Assembly: GCF_036127095.1 (NCBI RefSeq)
Contig: NZ_CP108006.1
Coordinates: 5,943,501 to 6,007,500, forward strand
Source of the DNA: Streptomyces sp. NBC_00335
GTDB taxonomy: Bacteria > Actinomycetota > Actinomycetes > Streptomycetales > Streptomycetaceae
Length of the DNA: 64,000 nt
Direction of reading: 5' to 3'
Each line of letters starts with the position of its first letter. Within the stretch, counting starts at the first letter, position 1. The notes beneath the pieces were generated by a model that searched no databases, was not told where the DNA came from, and saw nothing but the letters and a program-made list of their open reading frames with translations. Shown here in pieces: positions 1 to 8,508 of this stretch. Made by a program: the position numbers and the translations under genes.

Positions 1-64
1 CCGTGCGACAAGCCGCAACCGCCCACCGCCTGACCCAACCCGTACCGCCCGCACAGGAGTTGCC

Positions 65-694
65 GTGAACGAGTCCACGAACTGCATCTGCTGCACCCGA
101 GAGCTGTGGGAAGACGAGCTGGGGAGGTTCGCTTGCCGCCCCTGCGAGCGCCGCATCGGCGACCAGCTCGCCGCGATAGCCGGCCCCTACGGCCTGTACG
201 CCCGCCTCTGCCTCCGCATGGAACCCGGCGCCCACACCGGAGGCGAGATCGTGTCCGGCAGCAGCAGCCCATCCATCCCTGCCAACCTGCAGATCCTCGA
301 CCTCACCGCGGCCGGCGGGATTGTGGGGACGTTGGAATCCTGGGTGGAGGAGTGGTCCAGCCAAGGACTCGCCACCCGAGGCACTGGCGGACGGCTTCAG
401 CACCGCATCGACCAGGCCGTGGCCACCCTCCGGCTCAACCTGCCGCGGGCCGTCGAGCGGCATCCGGCGCTTGATGAATTCGCTCGGGAAATCGATGGGA
501 TTCAGCGGACCGCCAAGGCGCTCGTCGACGGCGGGCGGGAGCCGGTCAAAGCCTCTGCGGTCTGCCTGGGCTGCGGGGGAGGGTTCAAGTTTGGGCTGTT
601 CGACATCGGCGGGACCGACTGCAACCGGTGCGGGCACCACCACACGCGGGCGCAACTGCTACAGCCCGAGCAGGCGAACGCGTCCGCGGCATGA
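65..694 (+). CDS. Hypothetical protein with two zinc-binding cysteine clusters
   Basis: This 209-residue protein starts at a GTG preceded by AGGAG. The N-terminus has a CICC cluster (C7-C10) and a CRPC pair (C24, C27). The C-terminus has CLGC (C167, C170) and CNRC followed by HHH (C186, C189), so two structural zinc sites are likely. The middle is helical with no catalytic motif that I recognise. It ends at a bidirectional terminator facing the GntR repressor, so it belongs to an operon that begins left of the window. Such Cys-rich proteins are common in actinophages and integrative elements; the function is unknown. Confidence 0.75.
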   Translation: MNESTNCICCTRELWEDELGRFACRPCERRIGDQLAAIAGPYGLYARLCLRMEPGAHTGGEIVSGSSSPSIPANLQILDLTAAGGIVGTLESWVEEWSSQGLATRGTGGRLQHRIDQAVATLRLNLPRAVERHPALDEFAREIDGIQRTAKALVDGGREPVKASAVCLGCGGGFKFGLFDIGGTDCNRCGHHHTRAQLLQPEQANASAA

Positions 695-699
695 ACGAA

Positions 700-727
700 G
701 CCCCCGGCCTCATCCGAGGTCGGGGGC
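700..727. terminator. Bidirectional hairpin terminator
   Basis: A 12-bp stem (GCCCCCGGCCTC pairing with GAGGTCGGGGGC, one G-T pair) with a 4-nt loop lies between the convergent genes ending at 694 and 744. It can serve both strands. Confidence 0.7.
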
Positions 728-743
728 AGTCGTGTGTCCGGGG

Positions 744-1514
744 TCAGGCCTGAGGCTCCTCGTAGGGCGGGATCGGAATTGTGTAACTCAGCGCGTACCG
801 GTCCGCCGCGATCACGATGTCGCACGTCTCCACCGCCCGGTCCTCGACGTAGTACGTCCGAACGATCTCGATGACCGGCACGCCGGGCGCCATCCTCAAC
901 GCCTCACCCTCGTAGGGTCGCGGCGCCCGCGCAGTCACATCCTCCGTGACGTGCGTGATGTGCAGCCCGATCGAATCCATCCGCGGCACCACTCCAGTGA
1001 TCGGCCCGCTCTCCGGGTGCTCGATCGGCGTGCCACCCGTTAGCGCGAGCGGCTCGTAGGACGTGGACAGCATCATCGGCGTCTCGTCCGCAAGGTACGT
1101 GTAGGTCGTGCGGACGACCTGGTCTTCGGGTTCGATACCGAGGCGTTCGGCAATGGCTTGGGTTGCCGTCGTGGTCCGTGTCGTGTGGTCCCACTCGGAG
1201 CGTCGGCCTTCGGCCTCTGTGGCGCGCTTCATGGGCGAGGCGACCGGCCGCTTGCCGTAGAGGTCACCCGAGATGCGGCGTTCCGGGGGGCGTTGGTCGC
1301 GGACGAAGGTGCCCCTACCTTGCTCCTTCTTGACGAGACCTTCGTTTGAGAGCAGCTCGACGGCGCCGCGGACGACGATCCGGGAGACGCCGTACTCGGC
1401 CATGAGGTCGACCTCGGTGGGCAGTCGGTCTCCAGCCCGAAGGGCGCCGTCGAGGATGCGCTGTCTGATGTCGTCGGCGATCTGCTGGTAAGCCGGCTTG
1501 CCCTGATACGCCAC
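744..1514 (-). CDS. GntR family repressor with UTRA domain (KorSA-like)
   Basis: GntR-type regulator of the HutC subfamily. Residues 1-75 form the winged helix (the recognition region includes LPTEVDLMAEYGVSRIVVR) and residues about 95-245 form the UTRA effector-binding domain. I chose the GTG at 1514 because AAGGAAGGGG lies just upstream; a GTG at 1541 without a ribosome site is the alternative. It is transcribed divergently from the xis-transfer operon. In AICEs such as pSAM2 a GntR protein (KorSA) in this position represses transfer and replication genes, and that role is inferred here. A TCAC-N5-GTGA palindrome at 1538-1550 is a possible self-operator. Confidence 0.9.
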   Translation of the reverse strand: MAYQGKPAYQQIADDIRQRILDGALRAGDRLPTEVDLMAEYGVSRIVVRGAVELLSNEGLVKKEQGRGTFVRDQRPPERRISGDLYGKRPVASPMKRATEAEGRRSEWDHTTRTTTATQAIAERLGIEPEDQVVRTTYTYLADETPMMLSTSYEPLALTGGTPIEHPESGPITGVVPRMDSIGLHITHVTEDVTARAPRPYEGEALRMAPGVPVIEIVRTYYVEDRAVETCDIVIAADRYALSYTIPIPPYEEPQA

Positions 1515-1537
1515 TTTGCCCCTTCCTTGGCCATTGG

Positions 1538-1550
1538 TCACAACAAGTGA
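1538..1550. promoter_or_regulatory. Candidate GntR operator
   Basis: The palindrome TCAC-AACAA-GTGA lies directly upstream of the repressor gene, in the 256-bp divergent interval 1515-1770 that must hold promoters for both the repressor and the xis operon. No clear -35/-10 pair could be assigned. Binding by the GntR protein is inferred from position and symmetry only. Confidence 0.3.
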
Positions 1551-1770
1551 ACCACGGGGCTGACCGGCACATCTACGGCGGATCGCGTGATGACACGCTC
1601 ACAGCCTTGCACTGGAACGACATTCGTCATAACCTTTAGCCATCGGCAACTTCGACAGAAGCCGCAAGTTCTGCAATGCCCCAGAGCGCGCAAAGGCCCC
1701 AGCAGGTTGATCCCGGTGCTACCAACACCAGGCCTGCCAGGGCCAGCGCATCAGAGATTGGGTCTCAGAG

Positions 1771-2004
1771 ATGCAGCACAAGCCTAACGTGCCTGCCCCG
1801 CAGAGAGGGCAGGCCACCGATCCCCTGAAGGTCAAGGCCATCGCCGACGTCCTCGACGTCGACAGGGCGACTGTGTACCGCGAGATCAAGTCCGGCCGCC
1901 TGACTGCCTACCGCGTCGGCTCCGGACGAGGCACCCTCCGCGTCAACCCGACCGTCTTCGAGCAGTACCTCGCGGACCGCGGCATCCCGGCGATGACGTC
2001 GTGA
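1771..2004 (+). CDS. xis: Excisionase-like helix-turn-helix protein
   Basis: This 77-residue protein has one MerR/excisionase-type HTH (residues about 18-65: LKVKAIADVLDVDRATVYRE, then the wing YRVGSGRGTLRVNP). Proteins of this size and fold act as recombination directionality factors for tyrosine integrases or as small regulators. It is the first gene of the rightward transfer operon opposite the GntR repressor, as xis is in AICEs, so control of excision is likely. The start ATG has only a weak ribosome site. The matching integrase should lie left of the window. Confidence 0.75.
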   Translation: MQHKPNVPAPQRGQATDPLKVKAIADVLDVDRATVYREIKSGRLTAYRVGSGRGTLRVNPTVFEQYLADRGIPAMTS

Positions 2005-2078
2005 GCGCCGCGATCACCGCATGCGACTGGTGCGGACAGGGCAGCCGCGACCCCATCGAACCGCAGGACGGCGAGTGA
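2001..2078 (+). CDS. Possible 25-residue CxxC peptide
   Basis: A GTG at 2001 overlaps the stop of the HTH gene (GTGA) and opens a 25-codon frame with CDWC near the N-terminus. Its own stop overlaps the next GTG. The tight coupling on both sides favours translation, but the length is too short for certainty. Confidence 0.3.
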   Translation: MSAAITACDWCGQGSRDPIEPQDGE

Positions 2079-2173
2079 CCAAGCTCCTCGCCAAGTGGCG
2101 GTGTCGTCACTGCGACACCTGGAACGGCCGCAAAGACCAGGGCCGCTGCCACTGCTGCGGCAAGCCCCGCTGA
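2075..2173 (+). CDS. 32-residue zinc-ribbon microprotein
   Basis: The GTG at 2075 overlaps the preceding stop. The product is very basic and carries CRHC followed about 13 residues later by CHCC, a complete four-cysteine zinc knuckle. Small zinc-ribbon proteins of this kind recur in the transfer regions of Streptomyces mobile elements. DNA or RNA binding is a guess. Confidence 0.5.
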   Translation: MTKLLAKWRCRHCDTWNGRKDQGRCHCCGKPR

Positions 2174-2208
2174 ATCCCACCCCCAGCTCGACCACTGGAG
2201 GCACAGCC

Positions 2209-2439
2209 ATGCCCGAAACCGACATCACCGAGCGCGTCCGCGTTCTGGAATGGGTGACCGTCTACGCCCACCTCAAGGCCCACATGGAGCAGCGCGGCCC
2301 GCTCACGGCAGACCAGCGGCACTCGTTCGCCAACGCCGTGGCTGCTCAGAAGAAGCACGGGATCACCGACGCGGAGATCAGCGCCTACCGCGTCAAGCAC
2401 AAGGACTACCTGGACCGGCTCGCCGCCCGCCAGGCCTGA
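2209..2439 (+). CDS. Small helical hypothetical protein
   Basis: 76 residues from an ATG preceded by CTGGAGG. The product is charged and predicted all-helical (LEWVTVYAHLKAHMEQRG early, YRVKHKDYLDRLAARQ at the end). It has no known motif. It is co-directional with the xis-transfer operon. Confidence 0.65.
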   Translation: MPETDITERVRVLEWVTVYAHLKAHMEQRGPLTADQRHSFANAVAAQKKHGITDAEISAYRVKHKDYLDRLAARQA

Positions 2440-2476
2440 ACCCCCACCCCGCTTGACCACCGGAAGGACCACCGTC

Positions 2477-2638
2477 ATGTCACACCTCACCCTGATCCAG
2501 GCCGAGACCGAGGACGCCTGGTACGAGCACAAGACCCTGCAGCAGCTCACGGCCGAAGCCGCCCAGCTCGTCGCCGTGGTCCAGGTCCACGAATTCCTGC
2601 AGACCTCCGCCGACCTCGACCTGCCCTACGCCGCCTGA
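2477..2638 (+). CDS. Small helical hypothetical protein
   Basis: 53 residues from an ATG preceded by GGAAGGACC. Acidic and helical, without cysteines or membrane segments. It lies between the 76-residue protein and the SpdB-like gene in the same operon. Function unknown. Confidence 0.6.
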   Translation: MSHLTLIQAETEDAWYEHKTLQQLTAEAAQLVAVVQVHEFLQTSADLDLPYAA

Positions 2639-2666
2639 TGGCGTCGTCCATTGGAAAGGAGGAGTG

Positions 2667-3749
2667 ATGGGCCGCATCAAATCGATCAACGCGTTCGCCG
2701 TGCTGGAGCGTCTCCTCACCGCCGCCGCTCTCGTGTTGACGGCTGTGACCGTCGGCCCTCTGGCTAGCCAGAAGATCGGTCTGGAAGGGCACGCCGCGAT
2801 GGCCGCCGGCTGGACCATCGCCCTCGTCTACGACCTTGTGTGGGTCGCCTCGATCCGCTACTCCGGGATGGCGATCCGACAGCGCTCGACAGTCGGCATG
2901 ATCGTCATGTTCGGCATCTCGCTCGTAGCGCTCGGCGTCTCCGTGGTCGTCCTGCTCAAGCTCGGCCACGCCCAAGCGTTCGCCGGAGTACCCGTTGCCG
3001 CCGCCGTGTTCATGGGGGTACGCCTCTTCGTCGACAACGTCCTGGCCGACCAGGAAACGTCCACCCGCATTGCGGACCAGTCCGCTGCCGCCCGCAATGC
3101 CCAGGCGCTGGCCGCAGCCGATGCCCGGAACCTGGCCTCGGATGCCTGCATGGACGTGGTCGTCGAGACTGCCGAGCACCTCGCGGAGATGGAGCGGCAG
3201 ATCGCCCGAGCCAAGGTGCTTACCGATGCTCAGAAGAAGATCAGCAAGGCGCGTTCCAAGGCCGAAGAGACCCTCGCCGAGGCCGACAAGAAGTACGGCG
3301 TGAAGGCCTCCGCGTTCACGTCCAGGGAGCTGCTGACCATCGGGCCACGCCCCGTGGCCACGGGAGCTGGCCACACCCCGCCTGAGCAGGGTGGCCACAC
3401 GCTGGCCACGCAGGTCATCCCGGAAATTGAGGCCGCGGCCACGGAGCCCGTCACTCAGGATGAATCGGACACCGAGCCGGACCTGGAACAGGTCCCTGTC
3501 GAGGACCCCATGACCCTCGAAGAGCTCGCCCAGGCCGCAGGGGTCGATAAGCCCGAGCCCAACGAGTACCTCACCGACGAACGGCTCAAGGTCGTCATCC
3601 GGTGGCTCCGCTTCACGATGGAGCCGCCCCGCTCCTACCGGCAGGCGTATGCCGCCTTCAAGGAGGAGGGCTTCCAGGCCCGCGAGAAGCGTGTCCGCCT
3701 CGCCTGGGACGAGATCAAGGCCCATGAAGGCGAAGTCGTACCCGCCTGA
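2667..3749 (+). CDS. DUF2637 (SpdB-like) membrane protein
   Basis: 360 residues; the ATG at 2667 follows AAAGGAGG. Residues about 12-130 contain four hydrophobic segments, including WTIALVYDLVWVASI and a following loop typical of DUF2637. Then come a helical, probably coiled-coil region (residues 130-215), a Pro/Glu-rich linker, and a C-terminal helical domain (about 295-345) that resembles an HTH. DUF2637 proteins occur almost only next to TraB/FtsK-type pumps in Streptomyces plasmids and AICEs, and are linked to intramycelial spread (Spd proteins). That role is inferred here. Confidence 0.8.
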   Translation: MGRIKSINAFAVLERLLTAAALVLTAVTVGPLASQKIGLEGHAAMAAGWTIALVYDLVWVASIRYSGMAIRQRSTVGMIVMFGISLVALGVSVVVLLKLGHAQAFAGVPVAAAVFMGVRLFVDNVLADQETSTRIADQSAAARNAQALAAADARNLASDACMDVVVETAEHLAEMERQIARAKVLTDAQKKISKARSKAEETLAEADKKYGVKASAFTSRELLTIGPRPVATGAGHTPPEQGGHTLATQVIPEIEAAATEPVTQDESDTEPDLEQVPVEDPMTLEELAQAAGVDKPEPNEYLTDERLKVVIRWLRFTMEPPRSYRQAYAAFKEEGFQAREKRVRLAWDEIKAHEGEVVPA

Positions 3750-3936
3750 CCCGCGCCCCGGCACAGCCGGCAAGGCCCAGCGGCGCCAGCCCCTGGACCC
3801 TGCCGAGACTGCCGGAAGCAGTCGGAACCACAAACCCGCAGGCCAGCCGAGGAGTGACCCGGGGAGCGGAACGCTCGCAGACCCGGCAAGCAGACCCGGC
3901 AGGCCCTGCCCTCCAGTCGAAGGGATGAGGTCATGA
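3724..3936 (+). CDS. Doubtful basic ORF over the GACCCGG repeats
   Basis: A 70-codon frame from an ATG inside the end of the DUF2637 gene, overlapping the next gene by 4 nt. The product is Pro/Gly/Arg-rich with no fold signal. The interval also holds three GACCCGG repeats, so a cis-acting site is the better explanation. It is kept only because the overlaps on both sides mimic translational coupling. Confidence 0.22.
   Translation: MKAKSYPPDPRPGTAGKAQRRQPLDPAETAGSSRNHKPAGQPRSDPGSGTLADPASRPGRPCPPVEGMRS
3856..3900 (+). repeat. GACCCGG direct repeats, candidate clt/TraB recognition site
   Basis: Three copies of GACCCGG(G/C) begin at 3856, 3880 and 3893. A fourth and fifth, less clustered, are GACCCGGA at 5742 and GACCCGAT at 5752, just before the translocase start. 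The Streptomyces plasmid pSVH1 TraB protein recognises 8-bp repeats of the form GACCCGGA in its clt locus. The match in sequence, and the presence of a TraB-like protein in the same operon, suggest a transfer origin. This is inference; G+C-rich DNA makes single copies common. Confidence 0.45.
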
Positions 3937-4118
3937 GCTCGAACTACTGGACCAAAGAGATCAAGCGCGCAGACGCCGCGTCCCCCAAGGCCGGGGCGAC
4001 CCGACGAATGGACCGCCTCCGCAGCACTCTTCAGCAGGTCGATCCGGTGATCGCCAACCGGGCCTGGCAGGAAGCGGCGGACGCTCTCCAGCGCATCACC
4101 GAACGCTACACACGGTAA
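3933..4118 (+). CDS. Small basic helical hypothetical protein
   Basis: 61 residues, ATG start, rich in Arg/Lys and Ala, with two predicted helices (MDRLRSTLQQVDP and AWQEAADALQRITERY). It lies between the SpdB-like gene and the following membrane protein. No family recognised. Confidence 0.6.
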   Translation: MSSNYWTKEIKRADAASPKAGATRRMDRLRSTLQQVDPVIANRAWQEAADALQRITERYTR

Positions 4119-4233
4119 TCATTCACTCGTTCATTCACCTGGGTAGAGATGAACCGGCGGATCTGCTACGCGCGCACGTGCGCGCACAGCCCAGCCGTTC
4201 ACCCCTCCCCGTCGCAGTACGTGAGGGGAAGTG

Positions 4234-5319
4234 ATGGAAGTACTGATCGCCGCCTGCCTCTTGGCGTGGGCCGCAGGAGCGCAGAGCGAACAGGCGAAGC
4301 TGGGCCTGAGCCCGGCCGAGCGTGATCTGAGGCGGGAGCATGTCCGCCACGAGAGGGCTGTCCGGAAGATCGCCGACAAGCACGGCAGCACGCCGGCGGA
4401 CAGCGGTGTCGAGCCGCTCACGATTCCCGAGTCCTTTCGGTCCGGGTATCGCGGCCACACTCCGCTGGAGCGGGTCGCCACCCCGGCTGGCAGGCATCTC
4501 GGGAACTGGACCGCCAAGGGCGTGTACTGGGCCCGCGACACCGGCCGCTCGGCCCTCAAGGAGTACCGCGAGCGCCGCAAGGCCGAGGGCGAGCCGGACC
4601 CGGCCCCGATCATCGAGCCGCCGTTCATGCCGCCCATGCCCACGGAACCGCCCACTGCGGGCGTCCCCAGCGGAGTGGTCATGGCCAAGCCCGAAGCCCC
4701 GGCCGCACCGGCGGCAGAGGGTCCGGCACCCGCCCCTCTCGTCGAGGCCCCCGCAACGGCGGCTACTCCGCCCGCCGCTGCGCCCGCACCCGCTGGCGCC
4801 GCCCTCGTGCCGGGGCCCCGGGAGCCGGAAGCGCCCACCGCACCCACAGAAGCCTCCGAGCCCATAGCCCCAGCCCAGCCCCACGAGAACGGAGTCGGCC
4901 GCATGGCAGCAGAGATCACCTACGAGTCGGTACTGGACGAGAGCGGCGAACTCTCCGCCATGTGCGAAGACGACCTCCTGGCCTACGACCGGATCAGGGA
5001 CCGCTGCGAACGCGAGATCGGCCGAGCCGACGAGCTCGTCGCACAACTGCGCAGCCCCGGCATGCGGGACTGGATCAGCCGATGCGCCGAGCAGTACCGG
5101 GTGATCCTCGCCCAGCTCGACGACCTCAAGTCCAACACGATCGCCCAGAGCGAAGCCGTGACGAAGGCCAAGGCCTCCCTCGAGTCCGGCCAGGGCTTCT
5201 ACGCCAGCATCGCCGCCGACATGGAAACGGTCGAGGACCGCGAGTTCTACACCTCCGACCGGGTCGACAGCGAAGACGTCAACGCCGAGTCCGAGATCTA
5301 CGAAACCCAGGGAGCCTGA
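4234..5319 (+). CDS. N-terminally anchored protein with Pro/Ala linker and helical C-terminus
   Basis: 361 residues; ATG at 4234 follows GAGGGGAAG (a GTG at 4231 is the alternative). A short hydrophobic start (MEVLIAACLLAWAAGAQ) could anchor it in the membrane. A basic region (30-115) and a long Pro/Ala/Glu linker (about 120-215) follow. The C-terminal helical domain (225-345) includes a C-D-RDRCEREIGRADELV stretch and is probably a coiled coil. It is translated just ahead of a 122-residue partner and the DNA translocase, so it may be part of the transfer apparatus. Family not recognised. Confidence 0.7.
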   Translation: MEVLIAACLLAWAAGAQSEQAKLGLSPAERDLRREHVRHERAVRKIADKHGSTPADSGVEPLTIPESFRSGYRGHTPLERVATPAGRHLGNWTAKGVYWARDTGRSALKEYRERRKAEGEPDPAPIIEPPFMPPMPTEPPTAGVPSGVVMAKPEAPAAPAAEGPAPAPLVEAPATAATPPAAAPAPAGAALVPGPREPEAPTAPTEASEPIAPAQPHENGVGRMAAEITYESVLDESGELSAMCEDDLLAYDRIRDRCEREIGRADELVAQLRSPGMRDWISRCAEQYRVILAQLDDLKSNTIAQSEAVTKAKASLESGQGFYASIAADMETVEDREFYTSDRVDSEDVNAESEIYETQGA

Positions 5320-5321
5320 CC

Positions 5322-5690
5322 ATGAGCGCCACCTACGCCGGCGTCCTAGCCCGAGCCGCCGCCTACGGAGTCCGCGCAGCCCGAACCCGCGAAGCCGTCA
5401 GCCGGCTGCAGACCCGCTTCGGCGACCGGGCTGACTCCGCCCGCTACCTCTCCGAGGGCATGACCCTCCTCGTGGTCGATGCGCCGACCACGACCGCCTA
5501 CATGGAGGTCGCGAGCCTCTCCGCCGCCATGGCCGACAACGTAGGCGGGATCGTCTCCGCCGCCGACGTCCTCTCCGTCGCGGCGCAGGGACTCGACGAC
5601 GAGACCCGAGGCCAGCACAGCCGCATGGCCGACGGAAACCGCAGCCACGACGTGGAGATGGCTGAACCGGTCTTCATCCAGCGCCGCTGA
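5322..5690 (+). CDS. Hypothetical helical protein
   Basis: 122 residues, ATG two bases after the previous stop, so translationally coupled to it. Mostly alanine-rich helices; no cysteine, membrane segment or catalytic motif. It precedes the TraB-like translocase. Function unknown. Confidence 0.7.
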   Translation: MSATYAGVLARAAAYGVRAARTREAVSRLQTRFGDRADSARYLSEGMTLLVVDAPTTTAYMEVASLSAAMADNVGGIVSAADVLSVAAQGLDDETRGQHSRMADGNRSHDVEMAEPVFIQRR

Positions 5691-5703
5691 CCTGACATCA
5701 CGA

Positions 5704-5729
5704 GGGCGGGCCACGCCCATGGCCCGCCC
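5704..5729. terminator. Perfect 10-bp hairpin before the translocase gene
   Basis: GGGCGGGCCA and TGGCCCGCCC flank a 6-nt loop with no T-run. It could be an attenuator or processing site that lowers expression of the downstream translocase relative to the small upstream genes. Confidence 0.4.
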
Positions 5730-5757
5730 TCCACCACCGCAGACCCGGAGAGACCCG

Positions 5758-8250
5758 ATGGCAACCGCGACCGTACCCAAAGCCACCACCGAAGAAGCCC
5801 CCGCCAAGCCCACCCGGCTCCGCGCCGCCCTCGACACCCCCGGCCTGTACGCCGGAGCGGCCCTCGGGACCGCGTCTGCGCTACTGGCCGGCGACCCGCT
5901 CCTCTATTCCACCGTCGGCGCCGCTGGCGTCACCGCGGGCTGGGCCTACCTCGGCATGCACCCGGGACCTTGGCGCTGGCTGCCCGGTCAGGGCGAGCCG
6001 TGGGAGTGGATGTGCCGCTCGAGCCGTCGCGGCTACCGACGCACCCTGCGCCGCATGCGACGTCGCCTCGCCGCCCCTGCCAATGTTCCAGTCGTCTGGC
6101 CTGTGGACCGGCAGGTCATCGCCTGGCACACGCATCCGCAGCGTCCCGCCCTCGTCCGTGAAGTCACCGCCGACGCCCGTCGTGCCCGCTGTGACGCATT
6201 CCGCCAGGCCTGGACACGGGTCCTGCCTTCCTGGAAGTCCGGCTGGTGGCGCCGCTACAGCCCGATAGAGATGGCCCTGCGCGCTGGACCACTCACCGCC
6301 ATTCCCATCACCGGCCACCTCGACATGCCCTGGTGGGCACACCTCCTCATCGGCTCCATTGCCGCGACCTGGGGAAAGTGGGTGTGGCGTAAGCCCACCC
6401 CGGCCCAGGCCCCCGCAGAGCAGCAGCTCGCCGGGGAAGACTGGTACCTCGCCCGCTGGGCAGAGTGGATCGCCTGCGACCAAGGACCGCTGCCCGGATC
6501 GAAGCTGGTCAGCGTCGAGCTGAACGCGGACCGACTTACCGCGGTCATCGTTTCCACCACGGCCAGGCCCGCCGCCGGACTGGACCAGGACTCCGTGTCG
6601 ATCGCGTTCGACGTCCCCCCGCGAGCCGTCAACATCCACCGGCCCGACGACATGGCCGCCTCCCGAGCCAAGCTCTCCGTCCGGCTTCGAGCCGTGACGT
6701 CGGGGCTTGACGAGAACGACCTTCCCGCAGTGTGGCGGGAGTTCAGCCCCTACCCGCAGAGCGAGCTGTACGACGCGGAAACCACCCGGTTCGGCCGCAA
6801 GTTCAAGATCCTCCTCCCCAGGCGGGGCACCGACGTCGGGCAGGTGACCGCCCGCGCCGTCGCCCAAGCCCTCGACATGCAAGGCTCCGCTGCCGAGGCA
6901 CGACTGCACCTGCGCGTCATCGACGCCCGACGTGTCGAGGTCAATGACATGGCAGTCAACCCGCTCGCCGGCGGCGTGAAGCTCGACCTGGACGCCCTGA
7001 TCATGGACGACCAGGGATACATCACCATCGGCCGCGACCTCTACGACAACCCCGCCAGGTGGCGGCTGCTCAAGTTCGACGCCAAACGCCGAGGCCTGTC
7101 CGGCCGACCCTCCGCATCCGCCAATCACTCCTTCGGATCCGGAACCACCGGCGCTGGCAAGACCAGCCTTGAGGAAGACCTGCAGGTCGCCCAGCGCGCT
7201 AACGGGTTCGTCTCCTGGCTCGCCGACGGCAAGGGCGGCGCCGGATACGCCCCGTGGATGAACGACATCGACTGGATCCTCAAGAGCCCCTACGGAGCCA
7301 TGGTCATGGCGCAAGCCGGCACCGCCGTCTCCGAGTTCCGCTACGCCGAGCAGATGAAGATGCAGTGGCTCGACGAGGAGGGCTACACCGAGAACGGCCG
7401 GTCCTTCTTCGTGCCCTTCGAACCCTTCGCCCCCATGTCGCTGACGTGGGACGAGTTCAACGAAATGATCCTCAAGGATCCGCAAGCCGACCACGTCAAG
7501 CCCCTGCTTAGCGGCGTCTCCAGCATCGGCCGCCTCTCCCGCGCGGCAGGCGTATCAGCCCGCATCTGGCTGCAGATCCCCAACCTCGACGCCATCGGAT
7601 CGAACGCCTCCGCAAACGCCGTCCGCGACATGCTCCAGTCCGGGAACATCGCCCTCTTCCGCACCGCCCGCGCCGATGTCGACGCCATGTCCCTCGGCTC
7701 CCGCAAACCGCAGTTCAAGCTCGCCCCGCTCCCCGAGCGCTTCCCGGACGGATCCGAAACCGGCGGCCTGTTCTACATGGCCGACGGCACGGCCCAGTAC
7801 ACGCAGTCGCGCGTTGCCTTCCACAGCAACCCCGCCCGCCTCAGCCGGCAGTACCCGCTGACATCCGTGACCGACCGCGAGGCAGAGATCGCCGGCCCCG
7901 CCTACCTGCGTCGCGCCGAGTACCGCCACCTTGACGCCGACGGCGAAGACGCCTTCCTCCGCGAGCTCGCCAAAGAAGAACACGCCAAGAGGCCCAAGAA
8001 CACCACCGTCATCGACACCCGCCCCGCACCCGCCGTCGAAGACGACGACCTCGACGACCTCGTCCCGCCCACCCGATCGCAACTCGTCTGGGATGCCGTC
8101 GACAGCGGTGCCCGGCGCAACAAGGCCATCGCCGACGTCACGGGCCTCAAGCCGACCAACGTTGCCAACGCCACCGCCCGCCTCGAACGCCTGGACAAGC
8201 TCCGCAAGATCGACCGCGACTGGCACACCGCCGAACTCCTCGACGCCTAA
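5758..8250 (+). CDS. traB: TraB-like FtsK/SpoIIIE DNA translocase
   Basis: 830 residues; ATG at 5758 follows CCGGAGAGACC. The N-terminus has two or three hydrophobic segments (about 28-66 and 183-205). The motor domain carries a Walker A GTTGAGKT ending at K468/T469 and a Walker B-like LTWDEF with D565/E566. The last 60 residues (about 770-828) form a winged helix with the HTH NKAIADVTGLKPTNVANATA, comparable to the FtsK gamma or TraB DNA-recognition domain. In mycelial actinomycetes one hexameric TraB pump moves double-stranded DNA to the recipient. That role fits the SpdB-like neighbour. An alternative is a phage or plasmid maintenance function. Confidence 0.85.
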   Translation: MATATVPKATTEEAPAKPTRLRAALDTPGLYAGAALGTASALLAGDPLLYSTVGAAGVTAGWAYLGMHPGPWRWLPGQGEPWEWMCRSSRRGYRRTLRRMRRRLAAPANVPVVWPVDRQVIAWHTHPQRPALVREVTADARRARCDAFRQAWTRVLPSWKSGWWRRYSPIEMALRAGPLTAIPITGHLDMPWWAHLLIGSIAATWGKWVWRKPTPAQAPAEQQLAGEDWYLARWAEWIACDQGPLPGSKLVSVELNADRLTAVIVSTTARPAAGLDQDSVSIAFDVPPRAVNIHRPDDMAASRAKLSVRLRAVTSGLDENDLPAVWREFSPYPQSELYDAETTRFGRKFKILLPRRGTDVGQVTARAVAQALDMQGSAAEARLHLRVIDARRVEVNDMAVNPLAGGVKLDLDALIMDDQGYITIGRDLYDNPARWRLLKFDAKRRGLSGRPSASANHSFGSGTTGAGKTSLEEDLQVAQRANGFVSWLADGKGGAGYAPWMNDIDWILKSPYGAMVMAQAGTAVSEFRYAEQMKMQWLDEEGYTENGRSFFVPFEPFAPMSLTWDEFNEMILKDPQADHVKPLLSGVSSIGRLSRAAGVSARIWLQIPNLDAIGSNASANAVRDMLQSGNIALFRTARADVDAMSLGSRKPQFKLAPLPERFPDGSETGGLFYMADGTAQYTQSRVAFHSNPARLSRQYPLTSVTDREAEIAGPAYLRRAEYRHLDADGEDAFLRELAKEEHAKRPKNTTVIDTRPAPAVEDDDLDDLVPPTRSQLVWDAVDSGARRNKAIADVTGLKPTNVANATARLERLDKLRKIDRDWHTAELLDA

Positions 8251-8272
8251 CCCAAACGAATCGGAGCCCGCC

Positions 8273-8500
8273 ATGACCATCACCCTCTCCGCCCTCTTCC
8301 TCCTCGCCGCCATCGGCCTCGGCGTCTGGTTCAAGAAGGACTCCTCGTTCCGCAAGCGCGAGTTCTTCGCCGTCTCCGTGTTCTGGATCCTCCTCGTCGG
8401 CACTCCGTGGGGAGCCGAAGGCGTCGCCAAGGTCCAGGAGATCATCGGCACCGGCGTGCAGACCGCCAGCCAGACCGTCAACTCCGTCTCCAGCAAGTAG
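8273..8500 (+). CDS. Small membrane protein of the transfer operon
   Basis: 75 residues with two hydrophobic segments (residues 3-19 and 29-47) separated by a short basic loop (KKDSSFRKR), then an amphipathic tail. Small Spd-type membrane proteins follow tra in Streptomyces plasmids. No specific family assigned. Confidence 0.65.
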   Translation: MTITLSALFLLAAIGLGVWFKKDSSFRKREFFAVSVFWILLVGTPWGAEGVAKVQEIIGTGVQTASQTVNSVSSK

Positions 8501-8508
8501 GGCCGGCC

